The notes under the pieces are model-generated. The model searched no databases. It was not told where the DNA came from and saw nothing but the letters and a program-made list of their open reading frames with translations. From positions 62,001 to 126,000 of the forward strand of contig NZ_BBXD01000014.1 in assembly GCF_001570545.1 (NCBI RefSeq): a DNA stretch of 64,000 bases, given 5' to 3'. The first letter of the stretch is position 1. Every line of letters starts with the position of its first letter. Source of the DNA: Herbidospora mongoliensis (lineage in GTDB: Bacteria > Actinomycetota > Actinomycetes > Streptosporangiales > Streptosporangiaceae). The position numbers and the translations under genes are program-made. Below are positions 46,619 through 56,333 of this stretch, piece by piece.

Positions 46619-47361
46619 CCGAATACGCCTCCTACCCGAGCCTGCGCGACAGGGTCGCCCTCGTCACCGGTGGCGCGACCGGCCTGGGCGCCGAGTTCGT
46701 CGCCCAGCTGGCCGCCCAGGGCGCGAAGGTCGCCTTCGTCGACATCGACGACGCGGGCGCGCAGCGGCTGACCGACCAGGCCCTCTACATCCACGCCGAC
46801 GTCACCGACATCGACGCCCTGCGCACGGCGATCGTCATGGTCGAACAGGCGCTCGGTCCCGTCTCGATCCTGGTCAACAACGCCGCCAACGACCACCGCA
46901 CCGGGATCGAGGACCTCCAGCCGGCCGAGTGGGACCAGGGGATCGCGGTCAACCTGCGCCACCAGTTCTTCGCCTCGCAGGCCGTGCTGGCCGGGATGCG
47001 TTCCCTCGGGGGCGGTTCGATCATCAACCTCGGCTCGGTCAGCCCCCACGTCGGGCTCCTCGGGCTGCCCGCCTACGTCTCCTCGAAGTCGGCGATCGAG
47101 GGCCTGACCAAGATGATGGCCCGCGAACTCGGGTCCGATCACATCCGGGTGAACTGCGTCATCCCTGGCTGGGTCTTCACCGAGCGGCAGCTCACCCATT
47201 GGGTCACCCCCGAGGTACGGGAGAAACTCGCGGAGGTGCAGTGTCTACCTGACAACCTCGAACCGTCCGACGTGGCGCGGATGGTGTTGTGGCTGGCCGC
47301 CGACGACAGTGCCATGTGCACCGGACAGAACTGGATCGTGGACGCGGGATGGATGATGTGA
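46615..47361 (+). CDS. SDR family dehydrogenase, D-xylose dehydrogenase-like
   Basis: 248-residue short-chain dehydrogenase with the TGGATGLG cofactor loop, NNAAND motif, and catalytic Tyr154-Lys158 (YVSSK). From memory its sequence follows Caulobacter XylB closely over long stretches (NLRHQFFASQAV, HVGLLGLPAY, the CTG near the end, DAGW at the C-terminus), the enzyme that oxidises D-xylose to xylonolactone with NAD. GTG start overlaps the upstream stop. It lies immediately before an IlvD/Edd dehydratase, which supports a sugar-to-sugar-acid route. L-arabinose or D-galactose remain alternative substrates. Confidence 0.82.
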   Translation: MTEYASYPSLRDRVALVTGGATGLGAEFVAQLAAQGAKVAFVDIDDAGAQRLTDQALYIHADVTDIDALRTAIVMVEQALGPVSILVNNAANDHRTGIEDLQPAEWDQGIAVNLRHQFFASQAVLAGMRSLGGGSIINLGSVSPHVGLLGLPAYVSSKSAIEGLTKMMARELGSDHIRVNCVIPGWVFTERQLTHWVTPEVREKLAEVQCLPDNLEPSDVARMVLWLAADDSAMCTGQNWIVDAGWMM

Positions 47362-49088
47362 ACGAGAACGTGAAGAGGCGCAGCCAGCACTGGTTCGGGG
47401 CCGAGGGCCGCTCCGGCATGCTCTACCGCTCCTGGATGCGCAACCAGGGGTTCGGCGCGGAGGTCTTCGACGGCCGTCCGGTCATCGGCATCGCCAGCAC
47501 GTGGTCGGAGCTGGCCCCGTGCAACGCCCACCTCGACCGGGTGGCCGACGCGGTCAAGCGCGGCGTCTGGATGGCGGGCGGCTTCCCGCTCGTGTTCCCG
47601 GTGATGGCGACCGGTGAGACGCTGCTGCGGCCGACCGCGATGCTCTACCGCAACATGCTGGCCATGCAGGCCGAGGAGCTGATCAGGGCCAACCCGCTCG
47701 ACGGCGTGGTGCTGCTGTCCGGCTGCGACAAGACGACGCCCGGCCTGCTCATGGGCGCCTCCAGCGTCGACCTGCCCTCGATCATGGTGACCGGCGGCCC
47801 GATGCTGAACGGCAAGTTCCGGGGCCAGGACGTCGGCTCGGGCACCCACGTGTGGAAGTTCGAGGCCGAGATCAAGGCCGGCCGCATGTCGGTCGAAGAC
47901 GGCTACATGGCCGAGGGCTGCATGGCCCGGTCGAACGGCCACTGCATGACGATGGGCACCGCCTCGACGATGGCGTGCCTGGCCGAGGCGCTCGGCATGC
48001 AGCTCCCCGGCTCCGCCACGTGGCCCGCCGTCGACGCCCGCCGCTTCGAGGTCGCTCAGGAAGCGGGCAAGCGCATCGTGGCGATGGTCGAGGAAGACCT
48101 GAAGCCGAGCCAGATCATGACCCGCGCGGCGTTCGAGAACGCGATCCGCGCCAACGCCGCGATCGGCGGCTCCACCAACGCGATCGTCCACCTGACCGCG
48201 CTGGCCAACCGGCTCGGCGTCGACCTGCCCCTCGACGACTTCGACACGCTGGCCCGCGACGTCCCGACCATCGTCGACCTGATGCCGTCGGGCCGGTTCC
48301 TGATGGAGGACTTCTGCTACGCGGGCGGCCTGCCGGTCGTCCTGCGCCAGCTCGACGAGGCGGGCCTGGTCAATTCCGACGCCCTCACGGTGACCGGCCG
48401 GACTCTCCAGGAGAACGTTCAGACGGCGGTGAACTGGAACACCGAGGTCATCCGCCCGATGACCGAGCCGCTGCAGCCCGCCGGCACGGGCACCGCGATC
48501 CTGCGCGGCAACCTCGCCCCCAACGGCGCGGTGATCAAGCAGTCGGCCGCGACGCCCGCCCTGATGACCCACGTCGGGCGCGCCCTGGTCTTCGACTCGC
48601 CCGAGGCCTACCACGCGGTCGCCGACGACGACGATCTCGACGTGACCCCCGACGACATCCTGATCATCCGGGGCGCCGGCCCGAAGGGCTACCCGGGCAT
48701 GCCCGAGGTGGCCAACGTGCCGCTGCCCGCCAAGCTGCTGCGCGCCGGGGTGACCGACATGGTGCGCATCAGCGACGGCCGGATGAGCGGCACCGGCTTC
48801 GGCACCGTCGTCCTGCACGTCTCCCCTGAGGCGGCCGTGGGCGGCCCGCTCGCGCTGGTGCGCACGGGCGACCGCATCGAACTCGACGTACCGGCCCGGA
48901 GCCTGACCCTGCTCGTGCCGGACGAGGAGCTGCTGAAGCGCAGGGCCGACTGGGTGCCGCCGAAGCATCACGACGACAGCGGTTACCGGTGGCTCTATCG
49001 GGAGCACGTGCTGGGAGCCGACGGCGGCGCCGACTTCGACTTCCTCACCGGCAGTCGTGGCAGCGACGTGCCGCGCGATTCGCACTGA
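47349..49088 (+). CDS. IlvD/Edd family sugar-acid dehydratase
   Basis: 579-residue Fe-S-type dehydratase: cluster cysteines in SGCDKTTPG and GCMARSNGHC, the metal loop and C-terminal RISDGRMSGTGFGTV. Length and pattern fit pentonate dehydratases (D-xylonate or L-arabonate) rather than branched-chain IlvD. It would convert the acid from the upstream dehydrogenase to 2-keto-3-deoxy-pentonate. ATG at 47349 chosen; GTG at 47358 would give the common four-base overlap with the SDR stop. Substrate is inferred from context. Confidence 0.88.
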   Translation: MDDVNENVKRRSQHWFGAEGRSGMLYRSWMRNQGFGAEVFDGRPVIGIASTWSELAPCNAHLDRVADAVKRGVWMAGGFPLVFPVMATGETLLRPTAMLYRNMLAMQAEELIRANPLDGVVLLSGCDKTTPGLLMGASSVDLPSIMVTGGPMLNGKFRGQDVGSGTHVWKFEAEIKAGRMSVEDGYMAEGCMARSNGHCMTMGTASTMACLAEALGMQLPGSATWPAVDARRFEVAQEAGKRIVAMVEEDLKPSQIMTRAAFENAIRANAAIGGSTNAIVHLTALANRLGVDLPLDDFDTLARDVPTIVDLMPSGRFLMEDFCYAGGLPVVLRQLDEAGLVNSDALTVTGRTLQENVQTAVNWNTEVIRPMTEPLQPAGTGTAILRGNLAPNGAVIKQSAATPALMTHVGRALVFDSPEAYHAVADDDDLDVTPDDILIIRGAGPKGYPGMPEVANVPLPAKLLRAGVTDMVRISDGRMSGTGFGTVVLHVSPEAAVGGPLALVRTGDRIELDVPARSLTLLVPDEELLKRRADWVPPKHHDDSGYRWLYREHVLGADGGADFDFLTGSRGSDVPRDSH

Positions 49089-49106
49089 CCTCGGTACGAT
49101 CGGTTG

Positions 49107-50150
49107 GTGTCCGACTCGTTAGATTCTCGCGTGACCGTGGCCGACATCGCCGCCGAGGCAGGGGTGTCCCGCGCGACGGTCTCGAAAGTGCTCAACGGCC
49201 GTTCGGACGTGTCGCCCGCCACCCGGTCGCAGATCGAGACCCTGCTCGCCACCCGGGGATACGTCCCCACCAAGCGCACGAAGCGGCCCCTGCACCTCCC
49301 GCTGCCCAGGGCGGCGGCCCGCAGGGGCGGCCTGCTGGAACTGGTGGTCAACGACGCGGGCTCTCCCTGGTCCGCCGAGATGATCCGCGGCGCCGAGCTG
49401 GAGGCCCGGTCGGCCCGGGTCGGCATCGTCGTGTCCGTGCTCGCCCCGGGGCACGGGCAGCAGTGGCTGGAGGACATCGCCGACCGGGCGCCGGGCGGCA
49501 TCGTCCTCGCACTGTCGGAGCTGACCCCGGCCGACCACTCGCGCATCGCGAAACTGGGGCTGCCCGCCGTCCTGGTCGACCCGGTCGGCGACGCCGACGG
49601 GACGATCCCGTCGATCGGCGCGGGCAACTGGGGCGGCGGCATGGCCGCCGCGAAGCATCTGGTCGACCTCGGCCACCGCCGCGTCGGCATCATCACCGGG
49701 CCGATGCGGCTGCTGTGCAGCCAGGCCAGGCTGGCCGGATACCGGGCGGCGCTGGAGCGCGCCGGGATCGCGCTCGACGACGACCTCGTCCAGCACGGCG
49801 ACTTCCACTACGGGTCGGGCTTCGAGAAGGCGCAGGCCCTGCTCGACCGTCCGCGACCGCCCACGGCGATCTTCGCGGGCAACGACGAGGAGGCCCTCGG
49901 CGTCTACGCCGCGATCCAGGAGCGGGGCCTGCGGGTGCCCTTCGACGTGAGCGTCGTCGGGTTCGACGACGTGCCGATGGCGCAGTGGATGGCCCCGCCG
50001 CTGACGACGGTCCGCCAGCCCATCGCGAAGATGGCCGCCCTGGCGGTGCGCTCGCTACTGGGCCACCAGGACGGCACCGAGATGACCGAGGGCCGGGTCG
50101 AACTGTCGACCAAGCTGGTGGTCAGGTCCAGCACTCACTCGCCCGGGTAA
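49107..50150 (+). CDS. LacI family transcriptional regulator
   Basis: 347 residues. [26 protein letters not shown], then an effector-binding domain ([38 protein letters not shown]). It is paralogous to the LacI protein encoded at the right end (same WA/WSAE-LLRG pattern), and both belong to the class linked with xylan/xylose control. Follows the dehydratase by 18 bases on the same strand. Probably controls the operon it ends, through the GAAAGTTTCG sites upstream. 3' end overlaps the convergent oxidoreductase by 16 bases. Confidence 0.9.
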   Translation: MSDSLDSRVTVADIAAEAGVSRATVSKVLNGRSDVSPATRSQIETLLATRGYVPTKRTKRPLHLPLPRAAARRGGLLELVVNDAGSPWSAEMIRGAELEARSARVGIVVSVLAPGHGQQWLEDIADRAPGGIVLALSELTPADHSRIAKLGLPAVLVDPVGDADGTIPSIGAGNWGGGMAAAKHLVDLGHRRVGIITGPMRLLCSQARLAGYRAALERAGIALDDDLVQHGDFHYGSGFEKAQALLDRPRPPTAIFAGNDEEALGVYAAIQERGLRVPFDVSVVGFDDVPMAQWMAPPLTTVRQPIAKMAALAVRSLLGHQDGTEMTEGRVELSTKLVVRSSTHSPG

Positions 50151-51118
50151 CGCAACCCCGCCTGGGCGCGGACCTCGTCCATCGTGCCCATGATCTCGAC
50201 GGTCTCCCGCAGGGTCAGGACCGGGCTCTCGGTGAGGCCGGCGCGCACGCAGCGGGCGACCTCCTCGGCCTGGAAGCGCAGCCCGTTGCCGGGCACGTCG
50301 AACTCGTAGCGCTCGACGGCGCCGTTGCGCGCGGTCAGCGTGAACGACGTCGCGCGGTACCACCAGGGCTCGATGTCGATGCGCGCGTCCACCCCGGCGA
50401 TCGACGCCCGGTTCGGCAGGAACGCCTCCATGCTGCTGGTGGCCACGCCCTGACGACCGCCCGCGTAGCCGGTGACGACGGAGGTCTGGCCGTCCACTCC
50501 TGTGTCGCCGAACTGGGTCGAGGCGGTCACCGTGGAAGGCGTGCCGAGAACCATCGACAGGAATGAGATCGGGTAGACGCCCAGGTCGAGCAGCGCGCCG
50601 CCGCCGAGGTCCGGGTCGAACATCCGGTGTACGGGGTCATGACGGAACCAGACCCCGTGCTCGGCCACCACGAGCCGCACGTCGCCGAGCCGCCCCTCGG
50701 CCAGCAGTTCGCGGATGCGGACCATGTGCGGCAGGAACCGCGTCCACATGGCCTCCATCAGGAACACGCCGCGCGCCTTCGCCGCCGCGACCAGTTCCTC
50801 GGCCTCACCCCGGTTGATGGTGAACGGCTTCTCCACCAGGACCGCCTTGCCCGCCTCGATCGCGGCCAGGGCGCCGGCGTGGTGCGCGGGGTGGGGCGTG
50901 GCGACGTACACGGCGTCGATGTCGTCGGCCGCGAGCATCGCGGCCTGGTCACCGTAGGAGCGGGGCGCGCCCACCTCGGCGGCGAAGGCCTCGGCGCGGG
51001 CCGCGGTCCGCGAGCCGACGGCGACCAGCTCACCGGAGCCGGACAGGCGCAGGTCCCCGGCGAAGTCCCGGGCGATGCCGCCGGTGCCGATGACGGCCCA
51101 GCGCAGCGGTTCGGTCAT
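50135..51118 (-). CDS. Gfo/Idh/MocA family oxidoreductase
   Basis: 327-residue NAD(P)-dependent oxidoreductase. Rossmann motif VIGTGGIARDF, the EKPF motif (LVEKPFTINRGEA) and the C-terminal alpha/beta domain with HRMFDPDLGGGALLDLGVYP, typical of the dimeric dihydrodiol-dehydrogenase/xylose-dehydrogenase-like branch. GAGGAGG precedes the chosen ATG. It lies just beyond the terminator of the GH3 gene in the same direction. NAD(P)-linked xylose or xylo-oligosaccharide oxidation is possible but unproven. Confidence 0.9.
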   Translation of the reverse strand: MTEPLRWAVIGTGGIARDFAGDLRLSGSGELVAVGSRTAARAEAFAAEVGAPRSYGDQAAMLAADDIDAVYVATPHPAHHAGALAAIEAGKAVLVEKPFTINRGEAEELVAAAKARGVFLMEAMWTRFLPHMVRIRELLAEGRLGDVRLVVAEHGVWFRHDPVHRMFDPDLGGGALLDLGVYPISFLSMVLGTPSTVTASTQFGDTGVDGQTSVVTGYAGGRQGVATSSMEAFLPNRASIAGVDARIDIEPWWYRATSFTLTARNGAVERYEFDVPGNGLRFQAEEVARCVRAGLTESPVLTLRETVEIMGTMDEVRAQAGLRYPGE

Positions 51119-51134
51119 GACCCTCCTCGATGAA

Positions 51135-51179
51135 GAAAAAAGGGGGGGTGGCCCCGTCTCCGACCGACGGTCCACCCCC
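51135..51179 (-). terminator. Terminator after the GH3 gene
   Basis: Leftward GGGGGTGG (51179-51172) and CCACCCCC (51151-51144) close a GC-rich hairpin, followed by CCTTTTTTCTTC. The ribosome site of the next gene begins almost immediately after the T-run. Confidence 0.85.
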
Positions 51180-51186
51180 GTGCCCG

Positions 51187-53496
51187 TCACGCGCAGGTGA
51201 CGGACGCCAGCATGACGCGGTCGAAGCCGACGCGGCGACGCGGGCCGGTCATCGTCACGGCGAGGGTGGCGCGGATGTCGGCGCTGGACGCGCCCACCCG
51301 CAGCTCGACCGCGCCGGGGTCGACCTGCCGCTGCCAGGACGCCCCGGTGTAGGAGGTCTGGTCGGCGTGCAGGGTCAGCGTGAGCTCGCGGCTCTGGCCG
51401 GGGGCCAGGTCCACGCGCTGCGCCGCGATCAGCGCCTGCAGCGGCCGGGCGACCTCGGCGACCGGGTCGTGCAGGTACACCTGGACGACCTCCGACGCCT
51501 CCCGCTCGGTCTCGTTGCGCAGCGTGACCGTGACGTCGAAGGTGCCGTCGGTGGTCCATTCGGCGGAACCGGTGACCTCACCCCAGGTCACCGGCGCGTA
51601 GGACAGGCCGTGGCCGAAGGCGAACAGCGCCGTCGGGTCGACGTTGCTGACCTCGTTCTTCTGGGCGAGGGTCGCGCCGAGGTAGGTCGCGGGCTGGTTG
51701 CCGCCGTCGTAGGGGAAGCTCACCGGCAGGCGTCCGGCCGGGTTGGCCCGCCCGGAGAGCACGTCGGCCAGCGCCGCCGCACCCTCCTCGCCGGGGAAGA
51801 ACCCGCAGACCACGGCGGCGAGCCGGTCGATCTGGCGGCCGAGCTCGTAGGGACGGCCGACCAGCAGCACCAGCACCACCGGCTTCCCGGTGGCCAGCAG
51901 CGCCTCCAGCAGCTCCTCCTGACGGCCGGGCAGCGCCAGGCCGGGGGCGTCGCAGCCCTCGCCCGAGGTGCCGCGCCCGAACAGGCCGGCCTGGTCGCCC
52001 AGGACCGCCACGACGACATCGGCGTCGGCCGCGGTGGCGACCGCGGCGGCGATGCCGTCGTCGTCGCCGCCGGTCACCGGCACGCCCTGGGCGTAGGTCA
52101 CGTCGTATTCGGTGCGGAGGGCGTCGAGCAGGGTCGGGATCTCGATGCCGACCTCGGTCTCCGGGTGGTGCACGCCCACGTGCATCGGGAAGGAGTAGCA
52201 GCCCAGCATGGCCTGCGCGGTGTCGGCGCGCGGCCCCACCACGGCCAGCTTCACGCCCGCCGCCAGCGGCAGCGTCGCGTCCTGATTGTGCAGCAGCACG
52301 ATCGAACGGCGGGCCAGCTCACCGGCGAGCGCGCGGACCTCGGGCCCGTCGAGCACGGCGTCCTCTTCGCTGAGGATGGGCGGCTCGGGGTCCCAGTCGG
52401 CGTCGAGCAGGCCGAGCTCGCACTTCTGCGCCAGCACCCGGCGCAGCGCGCGGTCGATCAGCGCGATGTCGACCTCGCCCTTCTCCACCGCCTCGACCAG
52501 CGCGGGCCCGAAGGTGTTGACCGTGGGCAGCTCGACGTCGATCCCGGCGGTCAGCGCCAGCCGCGCCGCCTCGGTGGGGGAGCCGGCCACGTGGTGCAGG
52601 GTCTGCAGGAACGCGACCGAGAAGTAGTCGGCCACGACCGTGCCGGTGAAGCCGTAGGTGTCGCGCAGCAGGTCGGTCAGCAGCGTCACGTCTGCCGCGA
52701 CGGGGGTGCCGTCGATGTCCGCGTACGAGTTCATCACCGACCCGGCGCCCGCCCGCAGCGCCATCTCGAACGGCGGCAGCAGCACGTCGGCGACCTCACG
52801 GCGGCCGGCCGACACCGGGGCGAGGTTCCGGCCGCCCTTGGACGCCGAATAGCCCACGAAGTGCTTCAGCGTGGCGATGACACCCTGCGACTGCACGCCC
52901 TTGACGTAGGCGCTCCCGATGATGCCCACCAGGTGCGGGTCCTCGCCGATCGTCTCCTCGACCCGGCCCCAGCGCAGGTCACGGGCGACGTCGAGCACCG
53001 GCGCGAGGCCCTGCTGGACGCCGAGGCGGCGCATGGTCCCGCCGATCTGCGCGCCCATCCGCTCGACCAGTTCGGGGTCGAACGTGGCGCCCCAGCACAG
53101 CGGGTTCGGGTAGACGCCCGCCTGCCAGGCGGCCACACCGGTCAGGATCTCCTCGTGCACGAGCGCGGGGATGCCGTGGCGCCCGGCCGTGATGAGGGAC
53201 CGCTGAGCGGCCGCCAGGGTGGCCGCGCCCTTGACCGGGTCGACCGGCGTGGTGCCGAACGGCCGGGTGAGCTGGCCGATGCCGTCCTTGACCAGGTCGT
53301 CCCAGGGGACCGGGAGCGCGGTGAACTCGTGCTGGTGGGGGGCCATCTCGCCGTCGGTGTTGTCGATGCCGACCCATACCCCGTACAACTGGGCGATCTT
53401 CTCGGGCAGGCTCAACCGCGCCATCAGCGCCTCGACCCGCTCCTCTGGGGACCGTCCCGCGTCTTTCCAGGGGGCGGGCGTGGTGGTGATGGTCAT
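51187..53496 (-). CDS. GH3 beta-glycosidase (beta-xylosidase/glucosidase-like)
   Basis: 769-residue family 3 glycosidase without a signal peptide, so cytoplasmic. Features: RWGRVEETIGEDP, KHF (211-213), nucleophile Asp290 (GTVVADYF), the C-terminal domain with VVAVLGD, GRPYELG and a fibronectin-III-like end (FGHGLSYAP, VVQVYL). It would release monosaccharides from imported oligosaccharides. GGAG lies before the ATG chosen; upstream frame is shadow. Xylosidase activity is suggested by the locus, not decided by sequence. Confidence 0.9.
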   Translation of the reverse strand: MTITTTPAPWKDAGRSPEERVEALMARLSLPEKIAQLYGVWVGIDNTDGEMAPHQHEFTALPVPWDDLVKDGIGQLTRPFGTTPVDPVKGAATLAAAQRSLITAGRHGIPALVHEEILTGVAAWQAGVYPNPLCWGATFDPELVERMGAQIGGTMRRLGVQQGLAPVLDVARDLRWGRVEETIGEDPHLVGIIGSAYVKGVQSQGVIATLKHFVGYSASKGGRNLAPVSAGRREVADVLLPPFEMALRAGAGSVMNSYADIDGTPVAADVTLLTDLLRDTYGFTGTVVADYFSVAFLQTLHHVAGSPTEAARLALTAGIDVELPTVNTFGPALVEAVEKGEVDIALIDRALRRVLAQKCELGLLDADWDPEPPILSEEDAVLDGPEVRALAGELARRSIVLLHNQDATLPLAAGVKLAVVGPRADTAQAMLGCYSFPMHVGVHHPETEVGIEIPTLLDALRTEYDVTYAQGVPVTGGDDDGIAAAVATAADADVVVAVLGDQAGLFGRGTSGEGCDAPGLALPGRQEELLEALLATGKPVVLVLLVGRPYELGRQIDRLAAVVCGFFPGEEGAAALADVLSGRANPAGRLPVSFPYDGGNQPATYLGATLAQKNEVSNVDPTALFAFGHGLSYAPVTWGEVTGSAEWTTDGTFDVTVTLRNETEREASEVVQVYLHDPVAEVARPLQALIAAQRVDLAPGQSRELTLTLHADQTSYTGASWQRQVDPGAVELRVGASSADIRATLAVTMTGPRRRVGFDRVMLASVTCA

Positions 53497-53521
53497 GTGA
53501 TTCTCCGATTGATACAGCGGG

Positions 53522-54460
53522 TCATTCCGGCCAGCCGCCGGATGGGGGCGCGAGCCGGTCGAGTTCGTCCCACAGTTCTGCGGGGATGGGGATGTCGGCG
53601 AGCGCCAGGGTCGCGGCGACGCGTCCGGGTTCGGAGACACCGACGATCGTGGACGTCACGCGCGGGTCGCGCAGCGAGAACTGGAGCGCCGCCGCCGACA
53701 GGGGGACTTCGTGCTTCTCGCACGCGGCCATCATCGCCCTGACCGCCTCGCGGATCGACTCGGGGGTCTCGCGGTAGGCGTAGCGGGGCTGGGCGTCGGG
53801 GCCCTTGACGAGCATGCCGCCGCCGTAGGGGGCGCCGTTGACGAACGCGATCCCCTTGGCGGCGGCGTCGTCCATGAGGGGGTCGGCCGAGCGGTCCACC
53901 AGGGTCCAGCGGTTGTGGTTGATCACGGCGTCGAACACGTCGGTGCCGACGAACCGCCGCATCAGGTCCACCGGGCCGCCCGCGACGCCGAGGTGGCCGA
54001 CGACGCCCTCGTCGCGCAGCGCGACCAGGGCCTCGACCGCGCCGCCCGGAGCCATCGCCTCCTCGAAAGTGAGGTGGTATTCGGGGTCGTGCAGGTACAT
54101 GACCGGCACGTGGTCGACGCCGAGGCGCTCCAGGCTCTCCGCCACCGAGCGGCGGACCCTCTCACCGTCGAAGGCTCCGGTCTCCGGGTCGGCGTCGGCC
54201 TTGGTGGCCAGCACGAACCCCTCGGGCAGGCCGCGGCGCCGGATCACCGCGCCGATCCGGCGCTCGGCCGAACCGTTGCCGTAGTTGTTGGAGGTGTCGA
54301 GGAAGTTGACCGGTCCGTCGAGCACCGCGCTCACGGTGGCCTCGGCGCGGGCGTCGTCGACGGCGTAGCCGTAGAGGGCGGGCATGCTCGCCAGCGGGCT
54401 GGTGCCGATGCAGATCGGCGTCACGCGCAGGCCGGTCCGGCCGAAAGGTCTCTGGTCCAC
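53522..54460 (-). CDS. Aldo-keto reductase (aldose dehydrogenase-like)
   Basis: 312 residues with the catalytic tetrad Asp55, Tyr60, Lys87 and His124 (DTSNNY, ATKAD, YLHDPEY). It resembles the L-fucose/D-threo-aldose dehydrogenase branch, which oxidises sugars to lactones. GTG start one base past the lactonase stop. With the SMP-30 lactonase upstream it could make and open sugar lactones. Substrate preference is not determinable. Confidence 0.88.
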   Translation of the reverse strand: MDQRPFGRTGLRVTPICIGTSPLASMPALYGYAVDDARAEATVSAVLDGPVNFLDTSNNYGNGSAERRIGAVIRRRGLPEGFVLATKADADPETGAFDGERVRRSVAESLERLGVDHVPVMYLHDPEYHLTFEEAMAPGGAVEALVALRDEGVVGHLGVAGGPVDLMRRFVGTDVFDAVINHNRWTLVDRSADPLMDDAAAKGIAFVNGAPYGGGMLVKGPDAQPRYAYRETPESIREAVRAMMAACEKHEVPLSAAALQFSLRDPRVTSTIVGVSEPGRVAATLALADIPIPAELWDELDRLAPPSGGWPE

Positions 54461-54461
54461 G

Positions 54462-55307
54462 TCAGATCACGAACCTGTTCGCGGGTCGGCCGCGGTGGCC
54501 GGGCTCGGCCCGGAAGATCGCACCGGCGGTGGGCTGGTCACGGAGCTGGTCGGGGGACAGGCCCTCGGTGGACGTCGAGATGTAGAGCACGTCCAGGCCG
54601 GGGCCGCCGAAGGCGCACGAGGTGACCTGGGTGACGGGCAGCTCGATGATCACGTCGGGCTTCCCGTTCCAGAAGCGGACCACCCGGCCGCCGCCCCAGA
54701 ACGCCACCCACACCCCGCCGTCGGCGTCGACGGTGAGACCGTCGGGCATGCCCGAGAGGTCGGAGGTGTCGGCGAAGGTCCGGCGATCGGTCAGAGCGCC
54801 GGTCGTCACGTCGTAGTCGAAGACGTCGATCTTCTTCGTCGGGGTGTCGACGTAATAACAGCGGGTCCCGTCGGGCGACCAGTCGATGCCGTTGCTGCAC
54901 GTGACGTCGGTCAGCACGGTGTGCAGCGAGCGGTCGGCGTCGAGGCGGTAGAGCTCCGCGGCGCCGGTCGTGAACGCGTAGGCCATGCTCCCGGCCAGGT
55001 AACGCCCGGCCGGGTCGACTCCGCCGTCGTTCATCCGGATGTCCGTCCGGTTCGCCAGAGGCGCGGCCAGTCGTTCGGTGATCATTCCACCCGAGGTCAG
55101 CGCCATTCCGTCGCCGTCGGCGATCAGCAGGGTCGCCGGGTCGGTGGTCATGTGGACGGCGGTCACCGGCGCGGGGAGGTGGAACCAGTCCGCGTCGGCG
55201 AAGACCCGGCCCTTCGGGATGTCGACGAACCGCAGGCGGCCCGCGACGTCGTCCCAGGTGACGCCCTCCAGGTGGACGCCGCCGACCTCCAGCCACACCT
55301 CGGCCAT
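54462..55307 (-). CDS. SMP-30/gluconolactonase family lactonase
   Basis: 281-residue six-bladed beta-propeller of the SMP-30 family. Metal ligands are expected at Glu in HLEGVTW, Asn in SNGIDWSPDG and Asp in GMPDGLTVDADG, all present. Hydrolyses sugar lactones (pentono- or glucono-) to acids. One-base overlap with the epimerase stop, and directly before the aldo-keto reductase, so it is central to the oxidative sugar pathway. Confidence 0.9.
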   Translation of the reverse strand: MAEVWLEVGGVHLEGVTWDDVAGRLRFVDIPKGRVFADADWFHLPAPVTAVHMTTDPATLLIADGDGMALTSGGMITERLAAPLANRTDIRMNDGGVDPAGRYLAGSMAYAFTTGAAELYRLDADRSLHTVLTDVTCSNGIDWSPDGTRCYYVDTPTKKIDVFDYDVTTGALTDRRTFADTSDLSGMPDGLTVDADGGVWVAFWGGGRVVRFWNGKPDVIIELPVTQVTSCAFGGPGLDVLYISTSTEGLSPDQLRDQPTAGAIFRAEPGHRGRPANRFVI

Positions 55308-56323
55308 CAGGGCGCCAGCGAGGTGACTGCGGCGGCGGCGGCATGATGCGCCCGGACCAGCCGGCCGAGCACCTCGTCGGTGGCGGCGTCGGGGCCGGTC
55401 TGCCCGGGGTTGGCCTCCCGCCAGGCGTGCAGCCTGCGGGCGCCTTCCGACCAGGTGGTGGTGGGGTTGAACGCCGGGACGAAGCGCTTGATCTTGCTGT
55501 TGTCGAAGACCGCGGTGTGCGCGAGGTCGCCGAGGATCAGGGTGGACCAGAACCAGTCGGGGGCCACCTTCGGCAGGAACTCCGACGGCAGGTGCACCAG
55601 ACGGGGCTCGACGCCGGCGGTGCGGGCGATGATGCCGTAGATCTCGTCCCAGGTCAGCGACTCGTCGGAGGTGATGTGGAAGTCCTCACCGAGCGCCTGC
55701 CAGTTGCCGATGAGGCCGGCCAGGCCGACGGCGAGGTCGCGCGCGTGCGTGAGCGTCCACAGGTTGGTGCCGTCGCCGGGAACCACCAGTTCGTCGCCGC
55801 GGGCGATGCGGTCCCAGGCGGTCCAGTCGCCGGGAAGCGGCGGGTTGGCGTCGTCGTAGGTGTGCGACGGGCGGACGATCGTGACCGGGAACGCGCGCTC
55901 CTCGTAGGCGCGGTGCAGCACGTCCTCGGCGGCGATCTTGTCCTGGGCGTAGGCCAGGTAGGGGTTGCGCCGGTTCGTCGACTCGGTGACCGGCCACTGC
56001 CGTACCGGCTTGTGGTAGATCGAGGCCGAGCTGATGTGGACGTACTGGCCGACGCGGCCCTCCAGCAGGCCGACCATCGCGGCCGCGTCCTCGGCGCCGA
56101 AGCTGAGGAAGTTGACGACGCTGTCGAAGGCGGTGTCCTCGAACGCCGCTTTCAAGGAGCCGGCGTCCTGCACGTCACCCGTGATGGGCGTGACGCCCTC
56201 GGGGAGGGGACGCTTGCTCGACTTGCCGCGGTTCAGGACGTATACATCCTGACCTTGGGCGACCGACTCGGCCACGCACGACGAGCTGATCGTGCCGGTG
56301 CCGCCGATGTAAAGAACCTTCAT
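55307..56323 (-). CDS. NAD-dependent epimerase/dehydratase family protein
   Basis: 338-residue extended SDR: cofactor loop YIGGTGTISSS, then the atypical active-site region with SSASIYHKP and YAQDK (Tyr-x-x-x-Lys), and HARDLAVGLAGLI typical of nucleotide-sugar epimerase relatives. AGGAG is eight bases before the ATG. It may act on a sugar or its lactone rather than a nucleotide sugar, since no nucleotide-sugar enzyme is near. Co-transcribed in the lactonase operon. Confidence 0.85.
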   Translation of the reverse strand: MKVLYIGGTGTISSSCVAESVAQGQDVYVLNRGKSSKRPLPEGVTPITGDVQDAGSLKAAFEDTAFDSVVNFLSFGAEDAAAMVGLLEGRVGQYVHISSASIYHKPVRQWPVTESTNRRNPYLAYAQDKIAAEDVLHRAYEERAFPVTIVRPSHTYDDANPPLPGDWTAWDRIARGDELVVPGDGTNLWTLTHARDLAVGLAGLIGNWQALGEDFHITSDESLTWDEIYGIIARTAGVEPRLVHLPSEFLPKVAPDWFWSTLILGDLAHTAVFDNSKIKRFVPAFNPTTTWSEGARRLHAWREANPGQTGPDAATDEVLGRLVRAHHAAAAAVTSLAP

Positions 56324-56333
56324 CGTGGAACTC

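Noticed and set aside
51130-53742. 870-residue plus-strand frame opposite the GH3 gene
   Set aside because: Arg/Gly/His-rich shadow; GH3 on the other strand has all family motifs.
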